From Orobanche coerulescens (Eukaryota > Streptophyta > Magnoliopsida > Lamiales > Orobanchaceae), in the NCBI GenBank assembly GCA_033398695.1, contig JAWKAU010000231.1:1-64000 (forward strand): a stretch of 64,000 nt of DNA. Direction: 5' to 3'. The position numbers and the translations under genes were made by a program. Shown one piece after another: positions 11,762 to 23,692 of this stretch. The notes below the pieces were generated by a model, which was given only the letters and a program-made list of their open reading frames with translations, ran no database searches and was not told where the DNA came from. How positions within the stretch are numbered: position 1 is the stretch's first letter; each line of letters starts with the position of its first letter.

Positions 11762-13157
11762 TGTCACGGGGTGCGGCTCACTGAGGTTCAGGCCGTCGAA
11801 TTCGTGTAGCGGATCACGAATCATCCGTGCACCTAGGAGACTTCTGAGTCTCCGTCCGGCTACCATCAACGAGATTTCATATAGTACCAACATTAGAGAT
11901 ATCATGCACTGGTCCATTGTGCTGTGTCAAACGCTAGGCACCCACCTGTCCTTTGACTAAGTCCAACTAAGGGCCGGTATCTCATACCCTTCGAGCTTAA
12001 CCCGTAATGGCACTCAGCACTAAGGGTCACTCGCATGCCCGAAGTGCAATTCCTCGTGCTCGACACTCACTCGGGACTTCCTAGGTGCAGTACCTTGGCG
12101 CCCTTGAGAGTACCTCACTCGAGACGGACAACCTTTTAGATCTTGGCTTAGATTCATGCCATCAATAAATATTTGCCCCTCACGGTGTTTGGGACTACTT
12201 CGCATACCGACATATTACCTTCAATCTGCAATGTGGTGTTGTCTCGCAACCACATGTACAAGCCAACGATCCCCCGCAGCATAGCCGGAACCGATAGCTA
12301 ATGCTTACGAGTAAGCTCATGAGGCGTATGATTTAAGTGAGTGCCTCGATTGCCCAATCGACATAGAGGAAGTGTTATATGGCCGACGGCATCCCTCCGG
12401 TCACACTAGAGCCTCCATGCCAACCTTAAGCCCAACGCAGACCACATAGGTCCTACGCCGCCCTAACGATTTCCAACTCGCTCGGGAACTCCTCGCACAC
12501 TTCGAATGCTTAGAGTTGGCTCCCTAGAGTCCCCCCTTACCTCTAGAAAGATTGACGCTTGGTGCTCGACAGCACGAGGAAGACTGGCTGCTTGGCCAAC
12601 ATTGCCCATCTAAGGACTGTCCCCCCTATAATAGGCTTAGAAAAATAATGCCTTGTAATTGCACTAGACATTGATTGGCCGAGGAAGCACATCGAGCGTA
12701 ACTCCCTCATCCAAACTCCAAATCCTTATCCGCTTGAACCGTATAGTAGCTTACAACATTATCTATAAGTCCCCAAAGTTTCAGCCCCATCCGATACTCG
12801 AGGAGTGAAGAATTGTCTCTGCAATATTCTGAAACTACTACAATGCCACTGCACTGCAGCATCTCGATACTTCGCATCGTTCGCTACTCAAACGGAACCG
12901 TCTAGTTGTGAAACTTGGTGGAGACCTTCCCAACACTCCAAGGAACTCCCCACTCCAAGCGTTCCACGAAACTATTCTCTTAAAGCCCTCTGCTCAACGA
13001 CTCAAGGTTCTGCTCGCTCACGAACCCACTCCGGACGCCGACCACTGTCGCACGTCCCCAACCTTATTCGTGTCGTAGGGCAACTATCCAACATAATCCT
13101 TCGTAATTCTGGGGCAATCCTGGGTACTCCAAATAATATGGAAAGCGCCCTGTGACA
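11762..13157 (-). mobile_element. 5' LTR of the LARD-like array (minus)
   Basis: 1396 bp with perfect short inverted ends (TGTCAC at 11762, GTGACA at 13152). On the minus strand the PBS lies two bases beyond its CA end, the normal layout. The outer flank (13158 onward, CATTG) cannot be paired with a target duplication because the other end of the array is truncated. Confidence 0.85.
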
Positions 13158-13406
13158 CATTGGTAGCAAAAAAATATCGTGGGCGATGGCGGTCATTGGT
13201 GACTTGGTATTGCAGCCGCCGGAGTTGGTGCTAAAGAGGCAACACCCGGCAGAAGGCAAAGCCACAAGATCGTTGGCGTACTGCTCCGTAGTAGGGTCGG
13301 TATATTTAACCGAAAAAGTGAATTATATAAAGAACGAACCGAAAGATTTGTTAATTAATGTTTGCGGTTCATTTTTTGGTTTCTATATTATAGTATCGGT
13401 TTATAC

Positions 13407-13441
<35 letters not shown>

Positions 13442-13707
13442 AAATAGGAAAATATCTCATCCATCCATTAATAAAAATCCTACAGTCCAAATTAAAGGAA
13501 ATCCTAGTCTGACATCAATTAGAATCAAAATGAAATATCAATTTGAGGAGAATTCCGGAAATGTAAAAATTTATCGCTCCTCATATCGGTTCATAAATCC
13601 CAAGATTTAGGGATTCTCAATTACACCCGTCGCTTCAGCACCCCCATCAAAATCTCATTTCATCTTCTCCCATTTTCTGTCTTCCCCAGTGTTCCTCTTC
13701 TCTCATA
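13158..13707. other. Unassigned spacer with TA microsatellite
   Basis: No recognisable gene. A (TA)n tract lies at about 13411-13438. The last 90 bp (13620-13707) is pyrimidine-rich and, once the solo LTR is removed, joins 16488 onward. The short frame at 13186-13440 has no recognisable features and runs into the microsatellite. Confidence 0.5.
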
Positions 13708-13712
13708 ATTTT

Positions 13713-16482
13713 TGTAACACCCTCAAGATATTCGAGGTATATTACAGCGCCGTGAATCCCTATATGGGACCCACCAGGCTGAATAGCATCATACTCATCG
13801 ACTCACATAAACGACAGAACAATACCATGTCATAAAGATGCAAAATAGAATAATCCACCCGGTTCAACCGGTCAATATAACATCATCATCCAACACAACA
13901 TAATAAGCAACAATACAATCCGAACGAATAAGAACCCTTAAGTACTCGAGTACAACTATTAGTTCAAAAAACCACAGAAGATGAAAAGGTAAAAGACACT
14001 AAAACGTCACTCGTGCACAATCATCACGCACGGCCATCATCCGTGTATTGGTCCAGTGCCCGCTCGTCTCGAAGAACCTGACCTGAAATTCATAAAACGA
14101 ATTTCCCCAAAACGGGTCCCCAGAGGGGTTAGCAATTACGCTAGTACAAGTAACCAGATGAACAACTTACATCTTACACATATAGTATATACATGCAATC
14201 GAGAAAACATAGTTCCAAAACACTCATTTCCGGAAATGCCAATATCAAATCACATTTGTAAAAATACACCACAATTAACCATGGATCCACCCCTCCGTGA
14301 ACCCCTACCGAGACCCCGTCGGATCTAACCCGTAGTGGTTAAAAGCAAGCTCGCGGATCCACCCCTCCGTGGACCCCTACCGAGACCCCGTCGGATCTAA
14401 CCCGTAGTGGTTAAAAGCATACACACACACGTTACTCATGCAATACTAATATGCTAAGAATGTAAGTTCATTAAGAATACTCACTAGAGATGGCCCTTAA
14501 CTCGACACCATTATCAAACCCTTCAAAACACAATAACAAGATTAAATACGGAATACACGATTCCATAACTTTAAACAATAGGAGTATCATCATCAAATCC
14601 TTCAACGTTCAAAATAATCAAATCATAATAAATTCCCAAAACACAACGTTCACAAAACACACACGCGTTTTGAAAGAGAGCCTTTAACGAGGCCAAACCG
14701 AAATCTTTTGAAACTTCATTTCAAATAACCAAACAAACGCATCAATACAACCACCGATCATCATATCCATAAAACGAGAAAAGTATGGGCAAGGTACTTG
14801 CCTCGAATAAGAACAACGCGGAGAATCGACCGAAGTAGGTTGGCCCGAACCGACTACGAACCCGCCGACTCCACCGAACGCCAACTCACGTTCATAAACT
14901 ACAAAGGACAAATAATAACAATGAAATGAATTCCATAACACGACTCAAAGCCGTTGAATTCAAAGAACGAATAATGAAAGTTCAAGGATTTCCCCCAAGC
15001 GGCCAAGAACACGATTCGTTCCGTCAAAACCCGAAAGCGGAATTCCAAGTTGATATATGTATATACAATCCATAGATTATGTTTAACAACATCATTTAAT
15101 CATAATCGATCCATCGAAAGCGGATGAAAAAGCGAGATCGGGACAAATCCCCCAAAAAGTCAATTGAAGGAAATCAAGAATTATACTTGATTCGACGAAG
15201 AACAATGGATTAAATGATGTTAAACACAAGAATACTATCAAGATTAATCATACCCATCATGAATTAATCAACAACACGGAGCGAATCGGACGAAAATGCA
15301 AAAATCCCCAAATTCACGAAATTAGGGTTCTAAGGAAGATTACCTTGATTATTTGGATCAAAGGTTGATAGCAGACGATCGATTGATGTTATGAACTCAA
15401 GGACTTCATGGATTTGTTGTTAAACAACATGGCTTGTCACCCATGAATCGCCATTCGCGGAAGGAGAAGGAAGGGAATGAAAAGCGAAGTGAAATGTGAT
15501 TGCTCGACCACATTTATCTTGGGCCGACTAGCGTCGCTAGCCTTCCGGACTAGCGTGCGCTATCGGCCGGTATCGGCAGTACCCTCGGCCGGGGCCCACA
15601 CGACCCGGCACCACCGACCAAATTCTGCCGACCATGACTCGTCTCCAGACTCCAGCTAGCGTGCGCTACGGCCGGAAGCCTGCGCGCTAGCCGACTGTCC
15701 CGATGCCACTGGATGAAGCGCCCGGCAGTAACGTCGCTAGCCGGCCGACAGCGGCGGCGCTTCGCCGCGACTAGCGCGCTACGCTCGGCGTAGCGTGCGC
15801 TACTGCCGATCTGGCCGAGTCGAACCTCGAAACCCCAGCGCCCGGGCCGATGGCGTGCGTTAGGCGGCCGGTAGCGTCGCTACACTGCCGGTTAGCGCGC
15901 CTTTCCGGCCGTGGCGTGCGCTCGCGGTTCTGCCGCACCCGTCCGGCGGTGCCTGTCGTCCGGCGATCCCCGCCACCGCCCGGCCCCATAGCCGTCGGGC
16001 TCGGCGACCCGATTTCCGAAATCGCACGGAGCGAACACGGCGAAAAGTTCACCGGCGACATAAGCGACTCGAAATGAAAACGTAATACCATATTTAGTCA
16101 TACGCGACCAAGAAGCGGGTCGAGGCAACAATTACAGATACGGATACGTAACTTTCAAGAAATTACAAAATGGCCCAAAACGCCCGGAAATCACGATCGT
16201 GATCGAATAACCAAACCGAAGTTCACAACACGTCTAACAAAGTTAAACGGACTTGCGGGAAACTCGAAGCGCGATTTGGTCGAGATTCGCAAGAATCGAA
16301 CTCAAGTGCGGAAAAGTCGCTAAAAAGCACGAGAACTCAACAAAACAACACCGAAACAAACTCGGATGACAAAAGTGTAGAATTAATCATTCTCGGAATG
16401 GCGAAGCGGTCATGAGCGAGTCGTCAAAACGGACTCCGACCAAAAAATAAATTTACGAAAATCGAAAATTGCGGATATTACA
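13713..16482 (-). mobile_element. Solo Tekay-type LTR with TSD ATTTT (minus)
   Basis: 2770 bp beginning TGTAACACC and ending GGATATTACA, flanked on both sides by ATTTT (13708-13712 and 16483-16487). There is no PBS, internal domain or second LTR, so this is a product of LTR-LTR recombination. Read on the minus strand it matches the LTR at 57143: the same start, a CpG-rich block with TAGCGYRCGCTA palindromes (15525-15910), a degenerate TATA (15512-15519), a 42-nt mini-ORF (15389-15430) and two tandem copies of a hairpin repeat (14280-14420). Confidence 0.92.
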
Positions 16483-16487
16483 ATTTT

Positions 16488-17640
16488 TGCGAGAAAATCG
16501 TATCCCGTCGCCGCTAAATTAAGCAAATCAGCCGCCGCCTCTTGGTCGTTGCAGGGAGCGGAGATATTGTTCCTCGGCGCGTCGCCACCTCTTGAATGAA
16601 ACCCTAGCCGCCGCAATCGCAACCTCGCCGCTCTGTCAACTCCTATTCGTTCTTTGTCAATGCCAATCGTGCTTTGTTGTTGAGAGAATGAGTTTAGGTA
16701 ATTTGTTGTTGGGAGAAGGAATTTTTAGCATAATTCATATATCTTGGCATATTAGCAAATCATAGTTCGTGTATTTTTTGATAAAGAGTACAAGGGTGAA
16801 ATTTATTTCTTCTTTGGGAAAATGAGTTTTGGTGTATTTTTGTTTGAAAAATATATTTTGGTTATTTTGTTTGCACATCCTGATGTCTTTTTGGTTGACA
16901 GACGAAAAATACTATAACTGTAGTACTTCATAGCACTCTTATCAAATTAGTTTAGCATATTTAGTAAAGTTATTTTGCGCCGGGTGTTGAAGATGTCTTC
17001 ATGTTGTATAACCATGACTGGCATCATGTTTGTACAACCAAAAACTGCGACAATTTATAACATTTTGGTTGGCCAACAGATTGGTTGGTGCTTAATTTAT
17101 GGTTTATATTTAATTTATGTTGAGAAAAATAATTTTAACTTAAGCACCACTTTGTTGTAGCAATTACACTGATAATGATTTTGATTAGAATAGTTTGTTT
17201 CTTATCTTGCACACAAGAATTTATAACAATTATGATTAACTTAAGCAACTCTTTGCACTAGTGATGATTTTGACTAGCACATTTATGTTAAAAGCTTTGC
17301 ACTTTAAATACATGGTTCCTGCACCTTCAATAATGTAAATGATAAATATTGTATATTCTTCATATGAGTAAGCTGTTGTATTTTCTCATTTATTTATCCT
17401 TATGTAGAGCTATGTTGGTTGTAATTTATTCTGGCCAACTAAAAACTCAAAAAAACCCCATTCTTGAAGATTAATATTTATTTCAATGAAAGATGTCGAC
17501 TATCGAATTAGTTAATATATTCCTTAGCACCCATCATATGCATATTTAGCAAACACAAGTTTAGTTCTTAGCATTAGGGGTTTTACATGACAGTAACAAC
17601 TAAATTAATATAGATTATGTGTATGACTTTTTTTTATCAG
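16488..17640 (+). other. Probable genic leader and intron region
   Basis: Just beyond the solo LTR, 16580-16640 is rich in CCGCCGC-like words and contains AAACCCTAG, which is common in plant 5' leaders. The rest is T-rich and intron-like. No coding region longer than about 60 residues is visible. It may be the upstream part of the gene whose exons lie at 17641-18432, on whose leader the solo LTR would then have landed. Confidence 0.35.
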
Positions 17641-18432
17641 ATCTGGGAAAGGACAAAGGGATTGAAAGGCAAGGGAAAGCAAAAAGTGCGTTAGTTATTC
17701 ATGAATTTGCGAATAAACGTAGAAGAAATGAGGTGGTCAATAACCCAAATCAAGATGATGACTTTGTTGAAAGTGGCGAGGAAGCACCAACGAGGAAAAA
17801 AAATACCATTGAAAAGGGTTAGTTTGAGCTTCTGAATTTTTTATTTAGCCGCAAAGATTGTTGTTTTAATTAGCACTTAATTTGAATTATCTTAGAACCT
17901 TTCTAATTTTGACATTTAATTTATTGTTTAAAGTTGTATTTTTGAATAGTTGTTATGGTGATCATGCTTGATTATTATATTGGTTTGATGATCATTTTTG
18001 TTTAGTTAGTTGTGCAAATTACTATAATCTCGACCGGTTGATCGGGGCACTTTGTTCATTTTTACTGCCTCATTGTTGATTTATTTTAGCACATCAGTAG
18101 GTTTCTGTATTTTCTCATTTATTGATAGATTCAATGACTAACAAATTATTTACTTTACAGCCCGTGGTAGGGAAAAGGTGAATGCAAAAGCTAGAAGCAA
18201 AGGCAAGGCACCAATGGTTATTGAACAAGATACTAATGAAGATGATGAGAATGATGAAGAAATACCGAGTGATGAAAATGATGAGGAGCCCAAGTGGTCT
18301 GAGGAAGATGCCGACGGGGCTGATGAAGAGTACAAGGATAACGAGGAAAAGGTTGAGGAGGAAGATGAGGGTCAGGAGGTAGAGGTTGAGGAAGATGTCG
18401 AGGACGAGACATGCCAGAAACATTATTACTAG
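17641..18432 (+). CDS. Unrecognised acidic, Lys/Glu-rich protein, two exons (3' part)
   Basis: I do not recognise the family. Exon one runs from an acceptor at TTTTATCAG (17640) to about 17818, where AAGG is followed by GTTAGT. Exon two begins after TTTACTTTACAG (18160) and ends at the TAG at 18430-18432. The phases agree: one base is left at the first exon and completed by CC. The joined reading is basic at first, with a KRRR cluster, then extremely acidic with runs of Asp and Glu, ending DETCQKHYY. That composition suggests a nuclear or chromatin-associated protein, but this is composition only. Upstream exons were not identified. It converges with the FAR1 fragment on the other strand. Confidence 0.45.
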
Positions 18433-18837
18433 GATAATTAATGTTATTTAAATTACTTGAAAATTCGTTAGTCTAGTTTTTCTTTATTTGTTAAAACTTT
18501 GGAACTTAATCATGTGGCTCAGGGTTTCATTATTAGAATGGATCTTATTTTTTTTAACTTTTAATCATGTGGGTCACGGTTGAAATTTTTAACATATACA
18601 AGTACAACAATATTGCACTACACATAATATAACATGGCACATAAATAAATCGATCCATGTGTATATTAATAAGATGATGTTCATTGCATTGTTCATCAGA
18701 CTGATGCTCACGCCCAGCACCACAAATTTTACAACTAGGCACGATATTAATATTAAGGTAGCACAATTATGATGAACAGTAAAAATGTACATAAATGACT
18801 TCTGCAAATACATGTTCAACATTAAATATCCAAACTA
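18433..18837. other. Spacer, possible 3' continuation of the FAR1 fragment
   Basis: AT-rich. On the minus strand it directly follows the second FAR1 piece, but the reading frame closes at TAG about 18836 and no further FAR1 features can be read. Short open frames here have no recognisable motif. Confidence 0.4.
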
Positions 18838-18876
18838 CAAAAATACACGAGCTTTACATCCAGTTCTGGTGTCCAT
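18838..18876 (-). pseudogene. FAR1 DNA-binding domain, C-terminal piece
   Basis: On the minus strand the bases immediately after the CACTA insertion read GATGGACACC..., giving RMDTRTGCKARVFL. The TRTGCKARV element is a conserved part of the FAR1 domain and follows in frame from the piece at 36868-37143 once the transposon and one copy of its 3-bp duplication are removed. A stop follows soon after, so either an exon ends near here or the gene is dead. Confidence 0.75.
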
Positions 18877-18894
18877 CCTACTACACCATAGATT

Positions 18895-19300
18895 GCATAC
18901 AGCAACGTGTAAAATACGTTGCAATATGCCCTAAATTCATTGCAATATAGCCTATTGCAACGATTATGCAAAAATCAAGCGTGCACTTTGCTATGGTTGC
19001 CATAGGGCCCTTATGGCAACAAATTTGGTACCATATTGCAACGGCATATTATTGTTGCAAATATACTATATGGCAACGATTTAACGGCTATAGCAACATG
19101 TTTAACACCATTGCAATATCTTGGACTACCTATGGCAACATTTTTTTCCAACGATTTTTTTGTGTTAATTGTTGCAATACATGGATTCAGGCAACCCTAA
19201 GGCAACATATATATGCCCAATTGCAACGTATTTAGAATCAAATGCAATCTAATTTTATTAATGAATATGACATATATGGCAACATTTAAGCTTCTATTGC
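18895..19300. repeat. Left subterminal repeat region of CACTA 1
   Basis: About 15-20 short words of the forms TTGCAAY and GGCAACR in both orientations. This density is typical of CACTA subterminal arrays bound by the accessory transposase protein. Confidence 0.75.
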
Positions 19301-19535
19301 AATGCTAAATAAAAAAGCGGCATGACCATTAGATTTATTTCAATTGGTATATCGTAACATCAATCCAACCGAGCAATATTATCTTTGTTCCAACATCAAT
19401 AAATTCACTCAGACTAAGTTTAGGAAAATGACCAAGTTGAAGCAAAATAACTAAGTTCAAGTGACACACAATCTAACTTAGTAATACATAGACCAATATC
19501 TTAGTTAAACATTATATAAACATGAGTCATGGCTC

Positions 19536-19614
19536 TTCTTCCTCTTCCTATTCCTCTTCCTCTTCATCTTCATCTTCATCTTCATCTATCTTCATCTTCA
19601 TCTTCATCTTCATC
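19536..19614. repeat. Imperfect TTC/TCTTCA microsatellite
   Basis: Runs of TTCCTCTTCC pass into TCTTCATCTTCATC. The apparent Ser-rich peptide in one frame is a by-product of the repeat. Confidence 0.85.
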
Positions 19615-19939
19615 CGTCTCATCTCCGTCCTCAATAGAAGTAGTAGCACATCTAAATCCTTCTCTGAATCATTATGGACTTCTCCCAATCTGAAATTAGA
19701 AAAAAAAAAAAGTTAGCTCATCACAAAGTAGATTAAATAATGCAATGGCTTCAAAGAGATATAATTGCCCTCGACAAAATCAAAACAATGCCTTGTGATA
19801 CTCTATATTGATATTCTTTTATTGAAGATAACTTTGTAGATTGACGTGGCAATCCTCTTCATGTTTACCTGTCAAGCGGTGAAGAGAAGTTGACAATTAG
19901 AGCTACCACATTTACTGATGGTGGCCAGAACAAACTTTT

Positions 19940-21115
19940 GAATGTTCACATAAAGTGAGCAAATGAGAAGGCATGCAGTACCCATGGCAACAGACACTTT
20001 CATGTTCCATCCTGACCCATACAAAAAAAAAGTAGAAGTTAAGGTGGTTGCAAGTAGCAATGTTAAATATTGTTCATGTTACGCATAACTTGCTTGTAAC
20101 CTTTTGTAACATCTTCAATCTCTATAGAGGGAGGGAGGGATGGAGGGAGGGAGGGAGGGAGAGAGGGAGAGAGGGAGAGAGAGAGATAGAGAGAGAGAGA
20201 GTTGAAGAACCAAATAAGCAATCTAATATGACGAGAATATAAAATGAAGACAACAAGAGCAAAAATATTACCGTAATCCATCTCGTAGTTAAGAAGGAAC
20301 AAAATGTGTGTGGTTGTAAATGCAATAAGAGGAGCAGACACCATTACTTTAGCAGCATCATGCCTTAAACCAAAGCTTCTTATTATTGCCACTATCATCG
20401 AGTACCCAAGTAAGGCCACTGCAGACGAATAATCTAGATTTCCGGTCAAGTCAATGTCTCTGCAGTTAAAAATTGGAACGGTCAAATTTACGAGGCGAGG
20501 CGTGGATGAAAATATCACAAGAATAAGGATTTAACGAGATGAGAAAATCTTACAGGCTGTGAAAGGCGCACTCCAAAACCATGCGTTAATAGAGAGAAGC
20601 CCGTAAATAGTCCACAGGCCCACGTAATCGTAGAATGGCTTCTTATTTGGTTGCAAGGGCAACTTATAGTAAACAAGGGAGCAAAAGGAACGCAAACCAT
20701 GGAAATGCATCGCAAGGTTCAGAGCTGAAAAGACCATGGAAAGAGGCTCTGAATAAATTAAGGACATTACGTCAAGGCCATGTTATTAGCTGCAAAAGCA
20801 ATGATACAAAAAAAAAGATACCATGCACAACTAAAGTAATCAATAACGGGCCAAAGCTGACAACTTAGCAGATCTGGAAGCCATACAGGTGTCGGAAGGG
20901 CCATTTGCCATGATACTTAATGGGCCCTTGACCAAGTTACGCCCTTACTTTTTCTCTGTCTAACATACAATAGTAACGGCAATCACTCCGGCAATCCAAC
21001 CGTTTCCACCACAAATAGAGGAAGAATCATCTGAAGAGGGCGTGCAGCGTGAGAAGCATCTTTCTCCAACACAACCAGTCTTTTCACATTGTTCCACACA
21101 AGACCTGAAGTTCCT
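19940..21115 (-). pseudogene. Captured PER1/PGAP3-like gene fragment, about five exons
   Basis: In the minus direction five pieces of a Per1-family protein appear in order: RSCVEQCEKTGCVGERCF (about 21108-21000), GPIKYHGKWPFRHLYGFQ (20933-20880), PLSMVFSALNLAMHFHG to WFWSAPF (20745-20550), DIDLTGNLDYSSAVALLGYS to TTHILFLLNYEMDYG (20460-20274), and GWNMKVSVAMGTACLLI (20012-19945). Several splice sites are visible: an acceptor CAG before the fourth piece, a GT donor after DYG, and an acceptor before GWNM. Per1/PGAP3 proteins are multi-pass membrane proteins that remodel GPI-anchor lipids in the ER/Golgi. The N-terminal signal and the C-terminal membrane segments are missing, and some exon ends are damaged. 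Retained introns show capture as genomic DNA by the CACTA element, not as a retrocopy. Confidence 0.8.
20128..20200. repeat. GGGA/GA microsatellite in an intron of the captured gene
   Basis: GGGA repeats grade into GAGA repeats, between the fourth and fifth Per1-like pieces. Confidence 0.9.
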
Positions 21116-21236
21116 CGAGAAAACAAAAGATCAGCTCGTTTGAAGCTTAATTTGGTTTTATATTTATAAAGAGAGCTTTGAGAACAGCACATATACGATT
21201 ATTAGGCAAGTGAAATACTCGTATTTAATTTTTTCT

Positions 21237-21253
21237 TTTTGATACTTTCATCA
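21237..21253. repeat. Left target-site duplication of the RTE LINE
   Basis: TTTTGATACTTTCATCA; an identical 17-mer is at 33603-33619. Confidence 0.9.
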
Positions 21254-21683
21254 ACTCTGCTGTGGGTGTCTTCTTGACATCCATTGCTGGTCCCAAGCCC
21301 GGATAAAAGAGGAGGGTTGCGGTAGGTTAGTGGCGGCCAGCGTAAAACTCGTCACATTCCATGGACATGAATCAAACATTGAAAATTGTTGGGGCGTCTC
21401 CTCAGAAGCGACGCGCTGCATTTCATAGGCCCGGGTGCAGTGATAAGTATGCGAGGGTTGCTAGGTCGTCGCCCAGAAGCGGCGCGCCACCTTTACATCT
21501 GAGGGTGGTGTCAAATGAGCAAGGATGCGCTACACTTCATAGGCCCGGGTGTAGTGGAAAATATGCAAGGGTTGCTAGGTCGTCGCCCGGAAGCGGCGCG
21601 CCACCTCGAAGTATGGGTGTGGTGTCAAATGTGCAAGAATCCTTGCAGCGTGGACGGGGACAGACAGAGAAGTTAGTTCTTGT
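21254..21683 (+). mobile_element. RTE LINE, 5' leader with tandem monomers
   Basis: It starts directly after the 17-bp duplication (ACTCTGCTGTGGG). Two and a half related units occur at about 21395, 21465 and 21585, sharing words such as CATAGGCCCGGGTG, GGGTTGCTAGGTCGTCGCCC and AAGCGGCGCGCCACCT. The leader is cut at 21683 by the Tekay element and resumes at 30508. The open frame at 21361-21795 runs through this leader into the foreign LTR and is not treated as a gene. Confidence 0.8.
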
Positions 21684-23683
21684 TGTAACACCCCCAAGAC
21701 ATTCAGGGCATATTACAGCGCCGTGGACCCCACACTGTGGAATCCACCAGGCTAACATACCAACAAGACATTTGACAACGACAAACTATCATTAATAAAA
21801 CGACAATTAAAATAAAAGACTACCAACCGACAATTAAAATCTGACATCAAATCCGTTTCCCAAAATGGGAACACAACATTAACAATTTCAAACAGGAAGT
21901 ACTCGAGTACTTAAACCAACTTTATAATACATAAATCTCAAAACCAGACATCAATAGTAACCGACAGACATGACATCGTCACTCAAACCCTGGACAATAT
22001 CATGCTTGCCCATCATCCTCATACGGCCCGAGTGCTCGCTTGTCCCCACGATCAATACCTGAAATACAAAAAGTATTTCCCCCATTTAAGGGGTTAGCGA
22101 CAACTGCTAGTGCAAGTACAATCCATTTGAACTACATTCTAATCAGATGAATACATGCGCCAAAAATCATTTTAGAAAACATTTTATATTAGGAATATTT
22201 ATGATGTACAAACACAAACACATTATCTCCGACAAATCATGATTCAAAGTTAACCGTTGTACGAGACTCACGGCCACCGTACCCGCATGAGTCCGTCGGA
22301 CATCCACAGGTGGCTAACCACGATTCACGATCGCACACTCACGGCAATACGTATCCCTAGAGGCCCCGTCGGACCGTCCCTAGGTGAACATACACATAAC
22401 CATCCACAACCACCACGATCTGACCATAATTCAAATACTAGAACATGTAAACAAATGTAAAGTACTTGCCTTTGTGACATCTTGAAGGATCGGAAGTGAA
22501 AAGTGACTACGGATGATCCGAATGGACAACGGCGGTTCCTAAACGAAGAATTAGCATAACTCGGTCCCAGCGGACATCGATGTCGAAAGGAATACTCCCA
22601 AAACCCCGATTATCAATAACGACAATAGGCGATCAATTGATACGGGCGAGGGCTTACGCAAAATCTCCCCGTATCGATAATTCGCGGATTAAAATCAAGG
22701 AAATTGGATTTGGAATCATTCAACAATCACAATCGGTGAAGAATATCCTAACATCTGGAATAATTCGGTTCGATTAGTAAAACCGGAAAAACCCCCAAAT
22801 TTGTGAGTTAGGGTTCTAGCGAAATTACCTTGATTTCGGATGATGGATGACGATTATCGATGATAATAAGCTAGCACAACTCTACGATGATGGAATGTGA
22901 ATCGAACGCCGATCGGAACTCATGGAAATCGCCTCTGAGTTCTCACGACTAAGAAAAGAAGGGAAAAGAATGGCTATGCTCTGAAAGCGCATTGGGCTTA
23001 TATAGTGTGAAATTAGCGCACGCTAAGCGCCATATGTAGCGTGCGCTAACGGGGCGCGATCCGGTGGCTCTTGCCACATTCGTTAGCGTCGCTAACAATA
23101 AGGGTTAGCGTCGCTAAGCTGTTCTTGATAGCGCACGCAAGGCAACGGGGTAGCGTGCGCTACCTACACAACGATTGATCTGCTGATGTCATATCGGCCG
23201 ATAAGCTGCCGAGTACGATACGATACACAGCGAGACCGGAATCCGGGAACATGAACACGAAGCATACAAGGCAGCGGAGCTAAGTGCTGAAAGAAAATAC
23301 AATTCCGACCACCGAAGGGTCCGTAATGCGACAACGAAAACGAGATTCCCTAAACTATTAGGAAATTACAAAAATGGCCCAAGTGCGAAAATCACGAAGC
23401 GGCGTCGATTTACGAACCGAAAGTCTCCACAAGACCAACTCAACCATACGACCTTGTACAAACCCATAAATAGCAGCGAGCGAGTTTCACGAGAATCGAG
23501 CGTTCATACGGCAAAACATGTCATAAAACGAAATTACGTGAAAACATCATCAAAACTCATCCCAATGGAAAAACTCCAAGAACAAAATAGATTCGAAATG
23601 TCGAAACGGTTACAAGCAGCGATAAAAATAGACATACACCAAAAATGGAAGCTGCTAAAAATGGGAAAATTACGGATATTACA
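21684..23683 (-). mobile_element. Tekay element, left LTR (3' LTR, minus)
   Basis: 2000 bp, from TGTAACACCCCC to GGATATTACA. A TATA-type signal (minus, CACTATATAAGCC at 22995-23007) lies about 8 bp from a run of palindromes TAGCGCACGCTA and TAGCGTGCGCTA (23014-23165). A purine tract on the minus strand (plus CTCCCCTCTAAAA, 23686-23698) adjoins its internal edge. It differs from the right LTR by many small indels, several in CTG/CAG or CG contexts. Confidence 0.88.
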
Positions 23684-23692
23684 TTCTCCCCT

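Noticed and set aside
6639..11917. Paired open frames repeated in both units of the left array (for example 7365-7664 and 10801-11100)
   Set aside because: Their repetition reflects duplication of the DNA; no family motif is visible and they lie antisense to the element's direction.
18954..19240. TTGCAAC-rich region considered as a satellite
   Set aside because: The spacing is irregular, words occur in both orientations, and it abuts a CACTA terminus, so it is a subterminal array.
20128..20200. Regular GGGA/GA spacing resembling a short repeat array
   Set aside because: A simple microsatellite with no unique spacers; not CRISPR-like.
21361..21795. 144-residue open frame
   Set aside because: It crosses from the LINE leader into the inverted Tekay LTR, so it cannot be a natural gene; the tandem monomers keep it open by chance.
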